Shown: positions 9,301 through 16,328 of the stretch, one piece after another | Layout: each line of letters opens with the position of its first letter | Position numbering within the stretch: position 1 is the stretch's first letter | Source: an uncultured Acidimicrobiales bacterium | GTDB taxonomy: Bacteria > Actinomycetota > Acidimicrobiia > Acidimicrobiales > SZUA-35 | Direction of reading: 5' to 3' | Assembly: GCA_937925335.1 (NCBI GenBank) | Contig: CALEWY010000038.1 | Span: 57,546-121,545, forward strand | Length of the DNA stretch: 64,000 nt | Notes under the pieces: generated by a model | Told to the model about the DNA's origin: nothing | Databases searched by the model: none | Seen by the model: the letters and a program-made list of their open reading frames with translations, nothing else | Program-made: the position numbers and the translations under genes

Positions 9301-11883
9301 GGCGACGTTCGTCAGGACGTCGCCATCGGCGAGCGAGCTGGGCAAGGTGATCGCCACGGCGAAGTTGGCTGTGTCACCTGCGTCGAGCTGAGCGAGCGTG
9401 CACGTGACGTCGCCAGCGAGGGCACAGGTCGCCGAGCTTGAGGACGGCACGAACGTGGTGCCCGGGGGAAGGGCGTCGACCACGACGACATTCGTGGCGT
9501 CGGACGGGCCGTTGTTTGTCACGGCCAGATCAAAGATGACGGTCGTGCCGGCAACGAACGGTCCGGTGGCGGTCTTGTCGATCTCGAGATCGGCGGCGCG
9601 GCCAACGGGTGTGTTCGTCGTGGCCGTGTTCGGAGCGCCAGCGGGATCCTCGGGATCGGTCGATCGGGCTTGCGCGTTGTTGGTGAGGATGGTTCCGTCA
9701 GCGACCGACGAAGGAACGTCGACGATGATGGTGACCGTTTCGGTGTCGCCGGAAGCCAGCTCGGCGAACGAGCAGGTGACCGTGCCGGCCAGCTCGGAAC
9801 AGCTGCCTGCTGTCGGTGCGGTCAACGTCGCAGACACGAAGTCGACGCCTGCGGGAAGGCTGTCGGCGAGTTGCACGTTCTGCGCGTCGGACGGACCGTT
9901 GTTGGTGACCGAGACGGTGTAGGTGATCTGGCCGCCGGACTGTGCCGGATTCGGCACGAAGGTCTTGATCGTTTCGAGATCGACGAGGCGGATCACCTCG
10001 GTGGTTTCGGTACCGAAGTTGTTGAGCGGGTCACCGTCGGGAGTCGTCGAGGTGACTTGCGCATTGTTCGTCTCGACGCGAGCAGGCGCGTCGCCGTCGA
10101 CCGCAACATCGAAGGTGGCGGTTCCCGTGGCGCCCGAGGCGATCGTGCCGAGCGCACAGGTCACCGTTTGGCCAACAGCGCTACAGCCGGGGCCCGAGAC
10201 GAAGGTGAAACCAGCGGGGAGTGTGTCGATGACTTCGGTGTTCTCGGCGGGGGAGGGTCCGGCGTTGGCAACGTCGATCGAATAGCTCGTCGTCTGCCCG
10301 GCGATCACCGGGTCGACCGTGTCGGTCTTGGAGGTGAGCGAGAGTTCTGCGAGGGGCTCGACCGTCACCCGGCGAAGCGGGGTGTCCGACGTGAAGGAGT
10401 CGCCGAGGGTTTCGGCGGTGTAATCGAGCTGCCCGACGTTGTCGATGTTGGTGCCCTCTGTTCCGGCATCGACCGTGACCTGGAACTGGACGTCGTAGAA
10501 GGTGCCGGAGGTGGAGAAGGGAGCGACGCGGCCGCCGTCGGTCGGCGTTGCGCCAACACCGATGTTGACTTCGACTTCGTTGGTTCCCGCGTTGTAGCTG
10601 GCATTGCCCGAGCCGAGATTGTCGCCGCTCACCACGGTGGCCGAACCGGGCACGTAGGTGGCCCCAACGGGGATCGCATCGCGAACGACCGTGTCGAGCG
10701 CGGCGTCCTCACCCTGGTTCGAGAAGCTGATCGAGTAGGTCAGTACGTCGCCGACGTTGACGTCACCGCCGTTGTTATCGACGACCGACTTGTCGAGGTC
10801 GAGCACGAGGTTGGGAACGAAGATGTCGATCGCGGTGGTGACAACACCCGGGTAGTACCAGTCGCCAGCGGAGCGAAGCTGCACGGTCGCCGAGGTTGCG
10901 CCGGGAGGAATGATGCCAACCGTCTCGATGATCTTGGCGTCATAACCCAGCTGGTCGAAGTAGTTCGGGTTGCCGCCGGTTGCGTAGGCACCACCGTCGG
11001 TGATTCGCGAGTTGAAGAAGTTGGTCGTTGGCGTCAGTGCGTCGCCGAGCCGGACACCGTTGAGCTGCGCGTAATCGCCCGTGAATCGATCGTCGCCCTC
11101 GTAGGCGATGAAGCCGATCTCGGCGTTGACGGGGCCGACGGGCGGGCTGAGGAAGCCGGACACGGTGATGTCGACGGGGTTCGATGGGTTGACTCGCTGG
11201 AAGCCGTCGAACACCGCGAGGTTTCGGAACGGCTCGTTGGCGTCTTCGGTCACGACCACAAGGGTCCAGCCCGCGTAGCGACCGCCGCCGGTGTTTCGGC
11301 GAACGTTGGCGGTTGTGTAGGAGCCAGCGCCAGCGCCCTGCACGAGGGCGGTCACGTCAGCGAAGGCTTGGTAGCTCGAGCCGGAGTCGTACACGTTGGC
11401 GGCGGGAGCCGTGATCGTCTGGTAGCCGGGTGTTCCCGGAACTTCGAACTGGACTTGGTTACGGCTTGCCGCGGTCGAGATCGCTCCCCAGAAGAGGCCC
11501 GCCCAGGTCACGGTTGCACCCGCCGGAAGATTGAGGTTGGCCGATGAGGAGTTGAAGGTGGATGCGTCACCGTCGACGTCAACGTCGATCATCGTGAAGC
11601 TGTTGTTCGCTTGAGCGGTGCCGCCGGGGTTCGATTGTGCGTCGGTGCAGGTTGCAGACGGAGGGCACGTCAGCAGCGTGTTGGCCGCGTAGATGATGTC
11701 GCCGGACTGGTTGACGGAGACGACGGGAACGTCGAATGGTTCAACCGCAGAGGCTGGCGAAGCGCCCGAGGTGGTGAGGAGCGCGGCTGCGATGAGGACC
11801 GCAAGAAGAGGGCGCACGAGTGCGCGTAGTCCGCGAGTGATGCCCTGATGCAAGTGGAGCTGCATGTTGAACCAGTCGGACAA
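385..11883 (-). CDS. Giant secreted wall-anchored protein with 27 DUF11 repeats (3832 aa)
   Basis: The protein begins with a signal peptide: a basic stretch, a hydrophobic core (LLAVLIAAALLTTSG) and an ASA cleavage site near residue 47. The first codon is TTG at 11883; an ATG at 11865 that keeps the whole signal is equally likely. Residues about 50-360 form an N-terminal beta-rich domain. Then follow 27 units of roughly 110-140 residues, each opening with an ADLxxxK-like motif and carrying TNxGPSxAT and DTLPxGVTF, the signature of DUF11 (a bacterial Ig-like fold). The C-terminus has LAFTG, a hydrophobic segment and a charged tail, which fits the LAXTG signal of class E sortases. Expected role is a long stalk or adhesin on the cell wall; the ligand is unknown. 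No sortase gene is in the window. Confidence 0.93.
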   Translation of the reverse strand: MSDWFNMQLHLHQGITRGLRALVRPLLAVLIAAALLTTSGASPASAVEPFDVPVVSVNQSGDIIYAANTLLTCPPSATCTDAQSNPGGTAQANNSFTMIDVDVDGDASTFNSSSANLNLPAGATVTWAGLFWGAISTAASRNQVQFEVPGTPGYQTITAPAANVYDSGSSYQAFADVTALVQGAGAGSYTTANVRRNTGGGRYAGWTLVVVTEDANEPFRNLAVFDGFQRVNPSNPVDITVSGFLSPPVGPVNAEIGFIAYEGDDRFTGDYAQLNGVRLGDALTPTTNFFNSRITDGGAYATGGNPNYFDQLGYDAKIIETVGIIPPGATSATVQLRSAGDWYYPGVVTTAIDIFVPNLVLDLDKSVVDNNGGDVNVGDVLTYSISFSNQGEDAALDTVVRDAIPVGATYVPGSATVVSGDNLGSGNASYNAGTNEVEVNIGVGATPTDGGRVAPFSTSGTFYDVQFQVTVDAGTEGTNIDNVGQLDYTAETLGDSFTSDTPLRRVTVEPLAELSLTSKTDTVDPVIAGQTTSYSIDVANAGPSPAENTEVIDTLPAGFTFVSGPGCSAVGQTVTCALGTIASGATGTATFDVAVDGDAPARVETNNAQVTSTTPDGDPLNNFGTETTEVIRLVDLETIKTFVPNPAQSGGQITYTVSVTNNGPSDAQNVQLADSLPAGVDFVSATLTAPTAGSCSELAGTVTCSFAELASGDTETVTIIVDVPSSVADGTILTNNAQARSTDPEDPAGAPNTATTNTPVGRAADLEIDKTATGPFVAGTTVIFDLAVTNNGPSDATNVVVVDALPPGTTFVPSSSSATCALAGDVTCTLAQLDAGDTANFAVAITLPSSLADGDVLTNVAKTGADEVDPVSTNDEDSLDIRIERSADLSVVKKATPDVVAAGSQITYTLDVENAGPSDASGVSVTDTLPAGVTLVSAPGCTGTTTLTCAVGNLADGATTSFTIVVAVPAGTPDGTALANVATVAGAEPDPNSTNDSSNTSTNVTRTTQLEITKVESSGIADPAQAGTPISWDIVVTNTGPSDDADISIADDLSALPISGVAATITGAPANTCTTTPGAGNPGTLDCAVPTLVAGDSVTITLTGTLDDDIVDGTTLNNEASASSPTSPTVTGTEETTIERSADLDLTKVGPPTILAGTTATWTVTLTNDGPSAADNVVITDILPPNATYVTHRIIVGSATCSTATGPLVCESPILGASDVITIEIDAEVADTAADGSTATNNVTVTSTTTDPDLTNNDATTTSAIEREADLSLAKTTLDTPIAAGEDVRFQLTATNAGPSIATDVVVTDTIPAGFTFVPATSDANCALVGVTVECSTPLLDPDDPPATFIITLTADAATAAGTYTNSATVAATETDPNAANDDAQSDVEIERRADVSVLKSAQAGPAIPGEPFTWTIDVANAGPSTATDTVITDTLPPGVTFDPASEPLCSVTAGTPATGQTLTCSLGDLAPAAAISLSITVDVDPATGAGSTTATLDNVASVSSTTADPNPGNDSSTTSSPVVPQADLSTTKAGPASVIAGEAIVWTVTLDNAGPSQATNAVVTDTLPVGVTFDPATSDPSCSVTAGTPATGQTITCTFATVDPGTPIDLAIGGTVDPSATEGSVLTNNATVSADTNDPDTSNDASSSDTDVTREVSLTVAKTVTPSTVQAGSDVTYTISLTNEGPSSASLATLTDTLPSSLTVVSVNVLTAGSCTTAVICQVTDLQPGDSLQAEIVATVRPSTPDGASINNTVTATAPEDPTPQSASAPITVTRSADLSVTKTASAATFDAGETVTFTVEVENLGPSDATSTTITDPVPAGLIYVDASSDSRCDLVGTDVVCTLGTLTTAAGAETLELVFDIDPAAAAGPIANTATADATEGDPDSTNDAGADTITVTADADLSVTKTSSADPIVPGEPYEWTVGAANAGPSTAVAAVVTDTLPIGVTFDPATSDPRCVVSSGTPATGQVITCTIGNMAPTGPTATTSIIIGGDVDSTVTAATLTNSATIDSPTPDSGTGNDTATDVSPVAPSADLSVVKVGPATVTAGTDLSWTITATNAGPSTAVAAVVTDTLPIGVTFDPATSDPRCVLSSGTPATGQVITCTIGNMAPTGPTATTSIIIGGALDEAAADGGELVNNASIDSPTDDPDATNDTGDSRTDVDRVADLQITKLADASVIVAGENVTYTVVVTNDGPSIATDVNILDPLATGLTAVSATPAGPGTCDITGNIIDCTLAQLAPSATFEITVVATVDADVADATTIDNTASATAAETDPDGADALESITVDTSADIGITKTLLTTDPVAGEPVTFELVVTNDGPSDATNVTVTDTLPAGVTFQPTGSTATCAASAPGATCTIGTVAAGTSQTITIVADLDPSIVPSTLVNSASATATEDDPNATNDIGTADIPIVRSADLAIDKVPPAATPVPGSPTSWTLDVSNIGPSDATNVVVTDTLPAGATFNAAASDARCSVTAGTPATGETITCTLASLANAAADSFIIAVDLDPTLTGDIANTASVSADEDDPDSTNDSETVTSTVAPSADLSIVKVRITDPVVAGENVTYELTITNDGPSEAVDVTVEDVFPSVVTYDDPASDSRCDLAGTSVSCDLGNLTPAAVETISLTFLLDDDATPLSFLSNTASVTSSTPDPDEGTPTSDNSSSADGAITRSADLSIVKTGAAELTAGGTGSYSITVENDGPSVATGVTITDAVPAGLTITGFTGPAGCSTTPGALTCSIASMQPGDSILITVDVDVASNVAAGSTLTNNASVSANEPDPNAADNGSSVPANIVRSADLSLTKTILTSPIVAGEPVLFELTATNAGLSDATGVTVTDVLPTGLTFRTDLSSTPCTATGSTVTCSISNVPNGDSVTFLIGADTDQGLAAASTLANDATVAANEPDPDPLNNDAADSAPVTREADLSIIKRGPGGSSTAGTSLTWTLDIANDGASEATSIVVTDTLPVGTTFQTTGSDARCSAAGTTVTCTIPSIAAGSTDQLLINVDLDPGLADGFVLNNDVIISAAEPDPNPLNNESSHAADIARTSGLAIAKVDVLDPVVAGEGIAWDIQVTNLGPSDTDNVQVVDTLPIGVTFDPAASDPDCSLTSGTPATGQVITCTLGTLVLNANPTIRIAGDVDQGFADGTMLVNEATASGDLAPPVSITEETTVNRSAEVTVTKVAGTSPITPGVVVTYTLTVENEGPSQATNIELTDLIPPGGTVVDVRVVSAPTTFTCTTGTATVDCPIGTLDSGSTATIEIDVLPAANLQTGDTFENKAVVTGDEDPTPGEGSTIDPIARSVDLSIDKVAIAPTAAAGSGTTFDLTVTNAGPSNAANIVVTDTLPAEMTFDPSTSSPSCIALDATTIECSAPSLAAGDSLTFTVGVIIDATATGDLTNTVAVTSDEPNTNLDPTDSETIALDEVADLEIDKTGPDSVVAGEAISYDITVANFGPSIARNVTITDEVPAGIALTLPADCSLAAGVLTCNLGDIPVGGTLDVTLTGIVDADYEGVLRNVASAASDAADPNPLNDVDTTQATVERIADLTVTKSLETDDPKAGGNATWSIVVTNDGPSTATDVVMTDSLPDGLSVVSTSIDGCDDTISCELGDLDVGESVTITVETSIDVSVVGAIQNTASVEATETDPTTAEATANGQVTRSNSALAIEKTVEASRLTTGSPVIWTVVVTNDGPDAVVTPITLADSLPLSLAYTSHTAPDGTSCTIAGQQFDCEIDGLASGSTAVIQIVTNVRATVGSVTNTATASAGGLVGGDGPDGVVVVASSAVARAPQGRLAFTGAGTLGLIFVATPMLIVGFLAVRVAKREDEEALA
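5504..6066. repeat. Near-identical 167-bp direct repeat inside the DUF11 gene
   Basis: Bases 5504-5670 and 5900-6066 match almost base for base (offset 396 bases, 132 codons, in frame). They encode the same part of DUF11 units 13 and 14, including TLPIGVTFDPATSDPRC. Other neighbouring units are far more diverged at DNA level, so this looks like a recent unit duplication or gene conversion. Confidence 0.9.
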
Positions 11884-11937
11884 TCATCCGAAGAAGTGAG
11901 CCTTACTGCCTGGTTTCCCCCCTGATTTTGGGGAGGT

Positions 11938-12822
11938 CTAGCGGCTTCCGAGCACCACGACTGCACCGAACCAGATCGCCACGACGATGGCGACGGCGAG
12001 CGCCGCGATGATTCGAACCTTGTGCTGGGTTTGCCAGGCGGTGTTCGCCATCTCTTTGAGCTCACCCTCGAGCGCATGGACGCGAAGCTCGCGAGCCACG
12101 AACGGTGTGGTGATGGCAAAGGAGAGTCCGAGCACGCCGACGAAGAGCCAACCGATCACGCCGATCCAAAGAGCCTGGGTTTTCGACATGGCCCAGCGAT
12201 TGATTGCCCGGCCAACCTGCATCGACACCATGGGAGGAGTTGGTTTGCCGCCGGCCTTTGCGTTGCCGGTCGTGAGGCATGTTTGTGCGTCTTCGAACCA
12301 ACCGAGGCCGGCGTAGCTCGCAGCGAGTTGCCACCACGGCGCGGGCTGGTCTGGAGCGAGGGTTGTCGCTTGGCGAGCCGCCGTGTCTGCTCCGCGGTGA
12401 TCACCGCGGGCGAGGAGGGCGGTGCTCATCGCCGTGAGACCTGCGGCGCGCTCGAATGTTGTGAGGTTGCGATCGTTTGCGAGGCGTTCGTTGAGCTGGG
12501 TGATGGCCTGTCGGGCGCTGCGGCCAAAGGGCCGGTTGGCGGCAGCGATGGCGACGAGGCCGTCGACTTCGATGTCGTTCGGTCGGAGGTCTCGAGCGGT
12601 TCGAGCAACTCGCTCGGCCTGACGCCATTCTTGGCGCCCGATCAGCGCAACGGCTTCGGCCTTGAGTGTCGCGCCAGCTTCTGGTGCCTTCTCATTCGTT
12701 CGGCTTCCGCTCGTTTGACGAGGCGGCTTCGACGGTTGACGGTTCTGTTCCGACGTTGGTGCCGGGTGCGTGGATGCAGGTCGCGACGTCTTCGAAATGG
12801 GGGCTACCGCTTGGTCTGGCAC
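11938..12822 (-). CDS. TPR-like protein with C-terminal membrane segments
   Basis: The 294-residue product starts at GTG 12822. Residues 1-50 are rich in Pro, Ser, Thr and Arg and look disordered. Residues about 52-190 form helical repeats typical of tetratricopeptides (for example ALIGRQEWRQAERVARTARDLRPND and ARGDHRGADTAARQATTLAPDQPAPWW). Two hydrophobic segments follow near residues 218-240 and 272-292, so the TPR part is probably cytoplasmic and membrane-tethered. It could be a scaffold for protein interactions, but no partner is evident. It is divergent from the helicase gene across a gap of about 150 bases that must hold both promoters. Confidence 0.7.
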   Translation of the reverse strand: MPDQAVAPISKTSRPASTHPAPTSEQNRQPSKPPRQTSGSRTNEKAPEAGATLKAEAVALIGRQEWRQAERVARTARDLRPNDIEVDGLVAIAAANRPFGRSARQAITQLNERLANDRNLTTFERAAGLTAMSTALLARGDHRGADTAARQATTLAPDQPAPWWQLAASYAGLGWFEDAQTCLTTGNAKAGGKPTPPMVSMQVGRAINRWAMSKTQALWIGVIGWLFVGVLGLSFAITTPFVARELRVHALEGELKEMANTAWQTQHKVRIIAALAVAIVVAIWFGAVVVLGSR

Positions 12823-12976
12823 GTGGTCCTATCGGACTACTGGCCGAAGAGATGAGCCGCATGCTCGCTACCAGCGTCGGGGCCGATCTCCGCTGACGCA
12901 CCAGCCGGGTGCCGACAAACTCGAACGCAGGGTTCGTCGCAGGGCCTGTCGCAGGGCGGCACTAGGGTGGTTGCCG

Positions 12977-15900
12977 ATGGCGGAATCCGATCAGAATCCC
13001 ATGCCCGCGCCGGCTGCCGACTTCGCTGGTCGGCTGTTCGAAGGCCTCAATCCTGCGCAACTCGAAGCGGTCACCCACACGGGTGGACCGCTGTTGATCG
13101 TCGCCGGCGCTGGTTCCGGCAAGACCAGAGTGCTCACCCGCAGAATTGCCTGGTTGATCGACGAAGGGCACTCGCCGTTCGAGATCTTGGCGATCACGTT
13201 CACCAACAAAGCGGCGAACGAAATGAAGCATCGCGTGCAGGCCCTCATCGGTCCGGTCGCGCAGAAGATGTGGGTGTCCACCTTCCACTCGGCGTGTGTT
13301 CGGATCCTTCGGCGTGAAGCTGCTCAACTCGGCTACACGTCCAACTTCACGATCTATGACCAGACCGATGCGCAACGTCTCATCGGTTACGTCCTGAAGG
13401 ATCTCAACATCGATCCGAAGCGCTTCCCGCCTCGGGCCATGCACAACACGATCAGCTCGGTGAAAAACGAGGGACTCGACCCCGACGCGTTCTCTGATCG
13501 CGCAAGCGTCATCACGGAGAAGAAGGCGGCCGACGTCTACCAGGAGTACCAGCGCCGCCTCGTTCAGGCCGGCGCGATGGACTTCGACGATCTCCTGCTG
13601 AACGCGGTGCGCCTCTTCCGTCAGTCGCCCGAGGCACTCGAGACCTACCGCCGCCGCTTCGGCCACCTGCTGGTCGATGAGTATCAAGACACGAACTCGG
13701 TGCAGAACGAGTTGGTGCTCAAACTGGCTGATCAGCACCGCCAGGTAACGGTCGTTGGTGACAACGACCAGTGCTTGCCAGCCGGCACACAAGTCAGGAC
13801 CCCGAATGGCGACCGCTCGATCGAAGATCTTGCGCCCGGCGACGCCGTTCTCGGAACGTCCGGCGGCACCGAACTCGTTGAGTCGACGATCGCTGAGGTC
13901 CGGGAAACGCATCATCGCGGCCGGCTCTACACGATGACCGCTGGAGGGGTGACGCTCACGGCAACCGAGCACCACATCCTGCCAACTCGACTCCTTCCGC
14001 TGCCCGGCGAACAACACTTCGTCTACCTGATGTATCGAGCCGATCGCGGGTATCGAATCGGCATCTGTACCGGAACCCGAAAGGATGCGTTCGGCAACGA
14101 AACGCTCGGGATCAAGGTGCGGATGAACCAAGAGCACGGCGATGCCCTCTGGATTCTTCGAGTCGCGGACAGCCGAGCCGATGCGCAGTATTGGGAGGCA
14201 TGGTTTGCTGCCCAGTACGGCCTCCCGACGTTGATCTTCCACGGCCTTGGCCGCAAGCTTGTGTTGAGCGACGCACAGATCGAGCGACTCTTCGAAGAGC
14301 TCGATACGGAAACGGCGGCCAAGCACCTGATGGCCGATCTCGATCTCCACATCGACTTTCCTCACTACCGGCCGCAGAACGGCAAGCGCCGGTCGACGGT
14401 GAACCTGACAATGTTCAGCGACCGGCGCACGACACACGGAGTTGGCTATCACCGAGTGCAGTGGAGCTCAAACCGCCCCGAGGTGGCAGAGCGGCTTCGA
14501 AAGGCCGGGTTCTCGGTCCGTGCGTCAAAGAGTGCGAGCGTTCGCGTCGAGACGAGCCACAAGTCCTACACCGATGCGTTGGCCATGGCGCAGTCGATGG
14601 CCGACGCTGGCGAACTGAACATTCGTCGCCGGATGCAGGTCGATCACACGTTGTATGAGTACCAACCGATGAGCCACCTCCGGCCAGGCATGGAGGTGCT
14701 CGTCGAGCGCAATGGAGAACTCGAGCCAGTTCTGGTCGAGTCGGTGACCGCTGATGATCACGAGGGTCCGGTGTATGACCTCGAGGTCGACACGATTCAC
14801 AACTATGTGGCAGACGGCGCACTTGTTCACAACAGCGTGTACCGGTTTCGTGGCGCGGACATCCGAAACATCCTGCAGTTTGAAGAAGCCTTCCAAGACA
14901 CCACGGTCGTGCTGCTGGAGCAGAACTATCGATCGTCACAAACGATCCTGGATGCGGCAAACGCGGTCATCTCGAACAACTTTGGTCGCAAGCCAAAGAA
15001 CCTCTGGACCGACGAAGGTCCGGGCGACACGATCACGCGCTTTCACGCCGATGATGAAGTCGACGAGAGCCAGTACGTGGCGAACGAGCTCGCTCGTTTG
15101 CACGACGGCGGCGACTATCGCTGGGGCGATATGGCCGTCTTCTACCGGACCAACGCGCAGAGCCGAGTGCTCGAGGAATACCTCATGCGCGTCGGCATTC
15201 CGTACAAGGTCATCGGCGGCACGCGGTTTTATGACCGCAAGGAAGTCAAGGACGCGATCGCCTACCTGAAGTCCGTCTCCAATCCGTCGGACGAGGTCTC
15301 CCTGAAGCGGATCTTGAACACGCCAAAGCGTGGCATCGGCGATACGTCGGTGGCCAAGATCGACGCCTTCGCTGCGATGCACGGTTACACGTTCTACCAA
15401 GCGCTCGAGCGGGCGGATGACGCCGGTGTTTCCGGCACCGCGGTCAAGGGGATCGCGTCGTTCTTGCAGCTGCATCAGAGTTTCCAGCTCGAGCTCGACA
15501 AGGGGCCGGCACCAACACTGGAGGCCATCCTCCGCGACACCGGCTACGTGGTCGAACTCGAGGACCAGCGCTCTGTCGAAGCCGAGAGCCGGGTCGAGAA
15601 CCTGCAAGAACTCGTCGGCGTGTCCCGCCAGTTCGAGACGGTTGACGAGTTCCTCGAACAAGTCAGCCTCGTCGCTGACTCAGACGACATCGACGACGAT
15701 GACTCCGCCGTGATTTTGATGACATTGCATGCGGCAAAGGGTCTCGAGTTTCCCGTCGTGTTCATGCTCGGTCTCGAGGACGGAATCTTCCCGCACCTCC
15801 GAGCCCTCACCGACCCCGACGAGCTCGAAGAAGAGCGACGCCTCTGTTACGTGGGCATCACCCGCGCCGAACAGCGTCTCTACATGACCCACGCCTGGAG

Positions 15901-16312
15901 CCGAATGCTCTTCGGTCAGAGTCAGTACAACCCGCCGAGCCGCTTCCTCGACGAGATCCCGTCCGAGCTCATCCAAGATGCCGAAGGCAGCCGGGGTAAG
16001 GGTCGCCGGTTGGCTTCGACCACCTTTGGAAGTAGTGGAACATCGTCGTACGCGTCCGAGACCGGCGGGAGTCGCATCAGCGAATCTCGCAATCGGATGG
16101 TCGATTCCGCGCTCAAGCCGACGGGTCCGGAGTTGTCCGGAGCCGACGAAGCGGGCTTAAAAACTGGCGACGACGTTCGCCACAACAAGTGGGGCGAAGG
16201 CGTCATCCTCGACCTGCGAGGAAGTGGCGACAAAACCGAAGCCGTCGTCCGGTTCCCAACCGTCGGTGAGAAGACGCTGCTCCTGGCGTGGGCTCCACTC
16301 GAGAAGATCTAG
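12977..16312 (+). CDS. pcrA: UvrD/PcrA-family superfamily 1 DNA helicase containing an intein
   Basis: The 1111-residue precursor has the SF1A helicase motifs: Q-motif and Walker A (GAGSGKT, residues 44-50), FTNKAANEMK, the DEYQDTNS Walker B region, and C-terminal motifs including VLMTLHAAKGLEF-like and YVGITRAEQRL. After removal of the 354-residue intein, 757 residues remain, the usual UvrD/PcrA length. It is expected to unwind DNA 3'-5' in nucleotide excision repair and replication-fork clearance. The ATG at 12977 is chosen because the protein aligns with the family from there; a longer frame upstream encodes only Arg-rich sequence. The C-terminal tail contains the usual short RNA polymerase/duplex-binding module (GDDVRHNKWGEGVI). 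Confidence 0.95.
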   Translation: MAESDQNPMPAPAADFAGRLFEGLNPAQLEAVTHTGGPLLIVAGAGSGKTRVLTRRIAWLIDEGHSPFEILAITFTNKAANEMKHRVQALIGPVAQKMWVSTFHSACVRILRREAAQLGYTSNFTIYDQTDAQRLIGYVLKDLNIDPKRFPPRAMHNTISSVKNEGLDPDAFSDRASVITEKKAADVYQEYQRRLVQAGAMDFDDLLLNAVRLFRQSPEALETYRRRFGHLLVDEYQDTNSVQNELVLKLADQHRQVTVVGDNDQCLPAGTQVRTPNGDRSIEDLAPGDAVLGTSGGTELVESTIAEVRETHHRGRLYTMTAGGVTLTATEHHILPTRLLPLPGEQHFVYLMYRADRGYRIGICTGTRKDAFGNETLGIKVRMNQEHGDALWILRVADSRADAQYWEAWFAAQYGLPTLIFHGLGRKLVLSDAQIERLFEELDTETAAKHLMADLDLHIDFPHYRPQNGKRRSTVNLTMFSDRRTTHGVGYHRVQWSSNRPEVAERLRKAGFSVRASKSASVRVETSHKSYTDALAMAQSMADAGELNIRRRMQVDHTLYEYQPMSHLRPGMEVLVERNGELEPVLVESVTADDHEGPVYDLEVDTIHNYVADGALVHNSVYRFRGADIRNILQFEEAFQDTTVVLLEQNYRSSQTILDAANAVISNNFGRKPKNLWTDEGPGDTITRFHADDEVDESQYVANELARLHDGGDYRWGDMAVFYRTNAQSRVLEEYLMRVGIPYKVIGGTRFYDRKEVKDAIAYLKSVSNPSDEVSLKRILNTPKRGIGDTSVAKIDAFAAMHGYTFYQALERADDAGVSGTAVKGIASFLQLHQSFQLELDKGPAPTLEAILRDTGYVVELEDQRSVEAESRVENLQELVGVSRQFETVDEFLEQVSLVADSDDIDDDDSAVILMTLHAAKGLEFPVVFMLGLEDGIFPHLRALTDPDELEEERRLCYVGITRAEQRLYMTHAWSRMLFGQSQYNPPSRFLDEIPSELIQDAEGSRGKGRRLASTTFGSSGTSSYASETGGSRISESRNRMVDSALKPTGPELSGADEAGLKTGDDVRHNKWGEGVILDLRGSGDKTEAVVRFPTVGEKTLLLAWAPLEKI
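13772..14833 (+). other. Intein within the helicase, inserted in motif III
   Basis: The insert splits the conserved GDNDQ/SVYRFRGAD motif. It begins with Cys (CLPAGTQVRTPNG, block A), has TATEHHIL (block B, with the Thr and His expected for N-S acyl shift) and ends VADGALVHN (block G) followed by Ser as the +1 extein residue. These are the hallmarks of a protein-splicing Hint domain. At 354 residues it is longer than a mini-intein. No LAGLIDADG dodecapeptide is visible. Instead residues about 83-150 carry FVYLMYRADRGYRIG, an Arg, and AQYWEAWFAAQYG, an arrangement resembling a GIY-YIG nuclease. Whether that part is active is unknown. Confidence 0.93.
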
Positions 16313-16328
16313 CGGCGCGAGTTCCGTA

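Noticed and set aside
736..11547. Many long open frames on the plus strand opposite the giant DUF11 gene, one of 625 codons
   Set aside because: They are antisense shadows of a highly repetitive GC-rich gene. Their translations are low-complexity, have no domains, and the minus-strand frame is clearly the coding one.
12770..12976. In-frame N-terminal extension of the helicase by 69 codons
   Set aside because: The residues are Arg-rich and unlike the family, and they overlap the start region of the divergent TPR gene. The ATG at 12977 matches the normal N-terminus.
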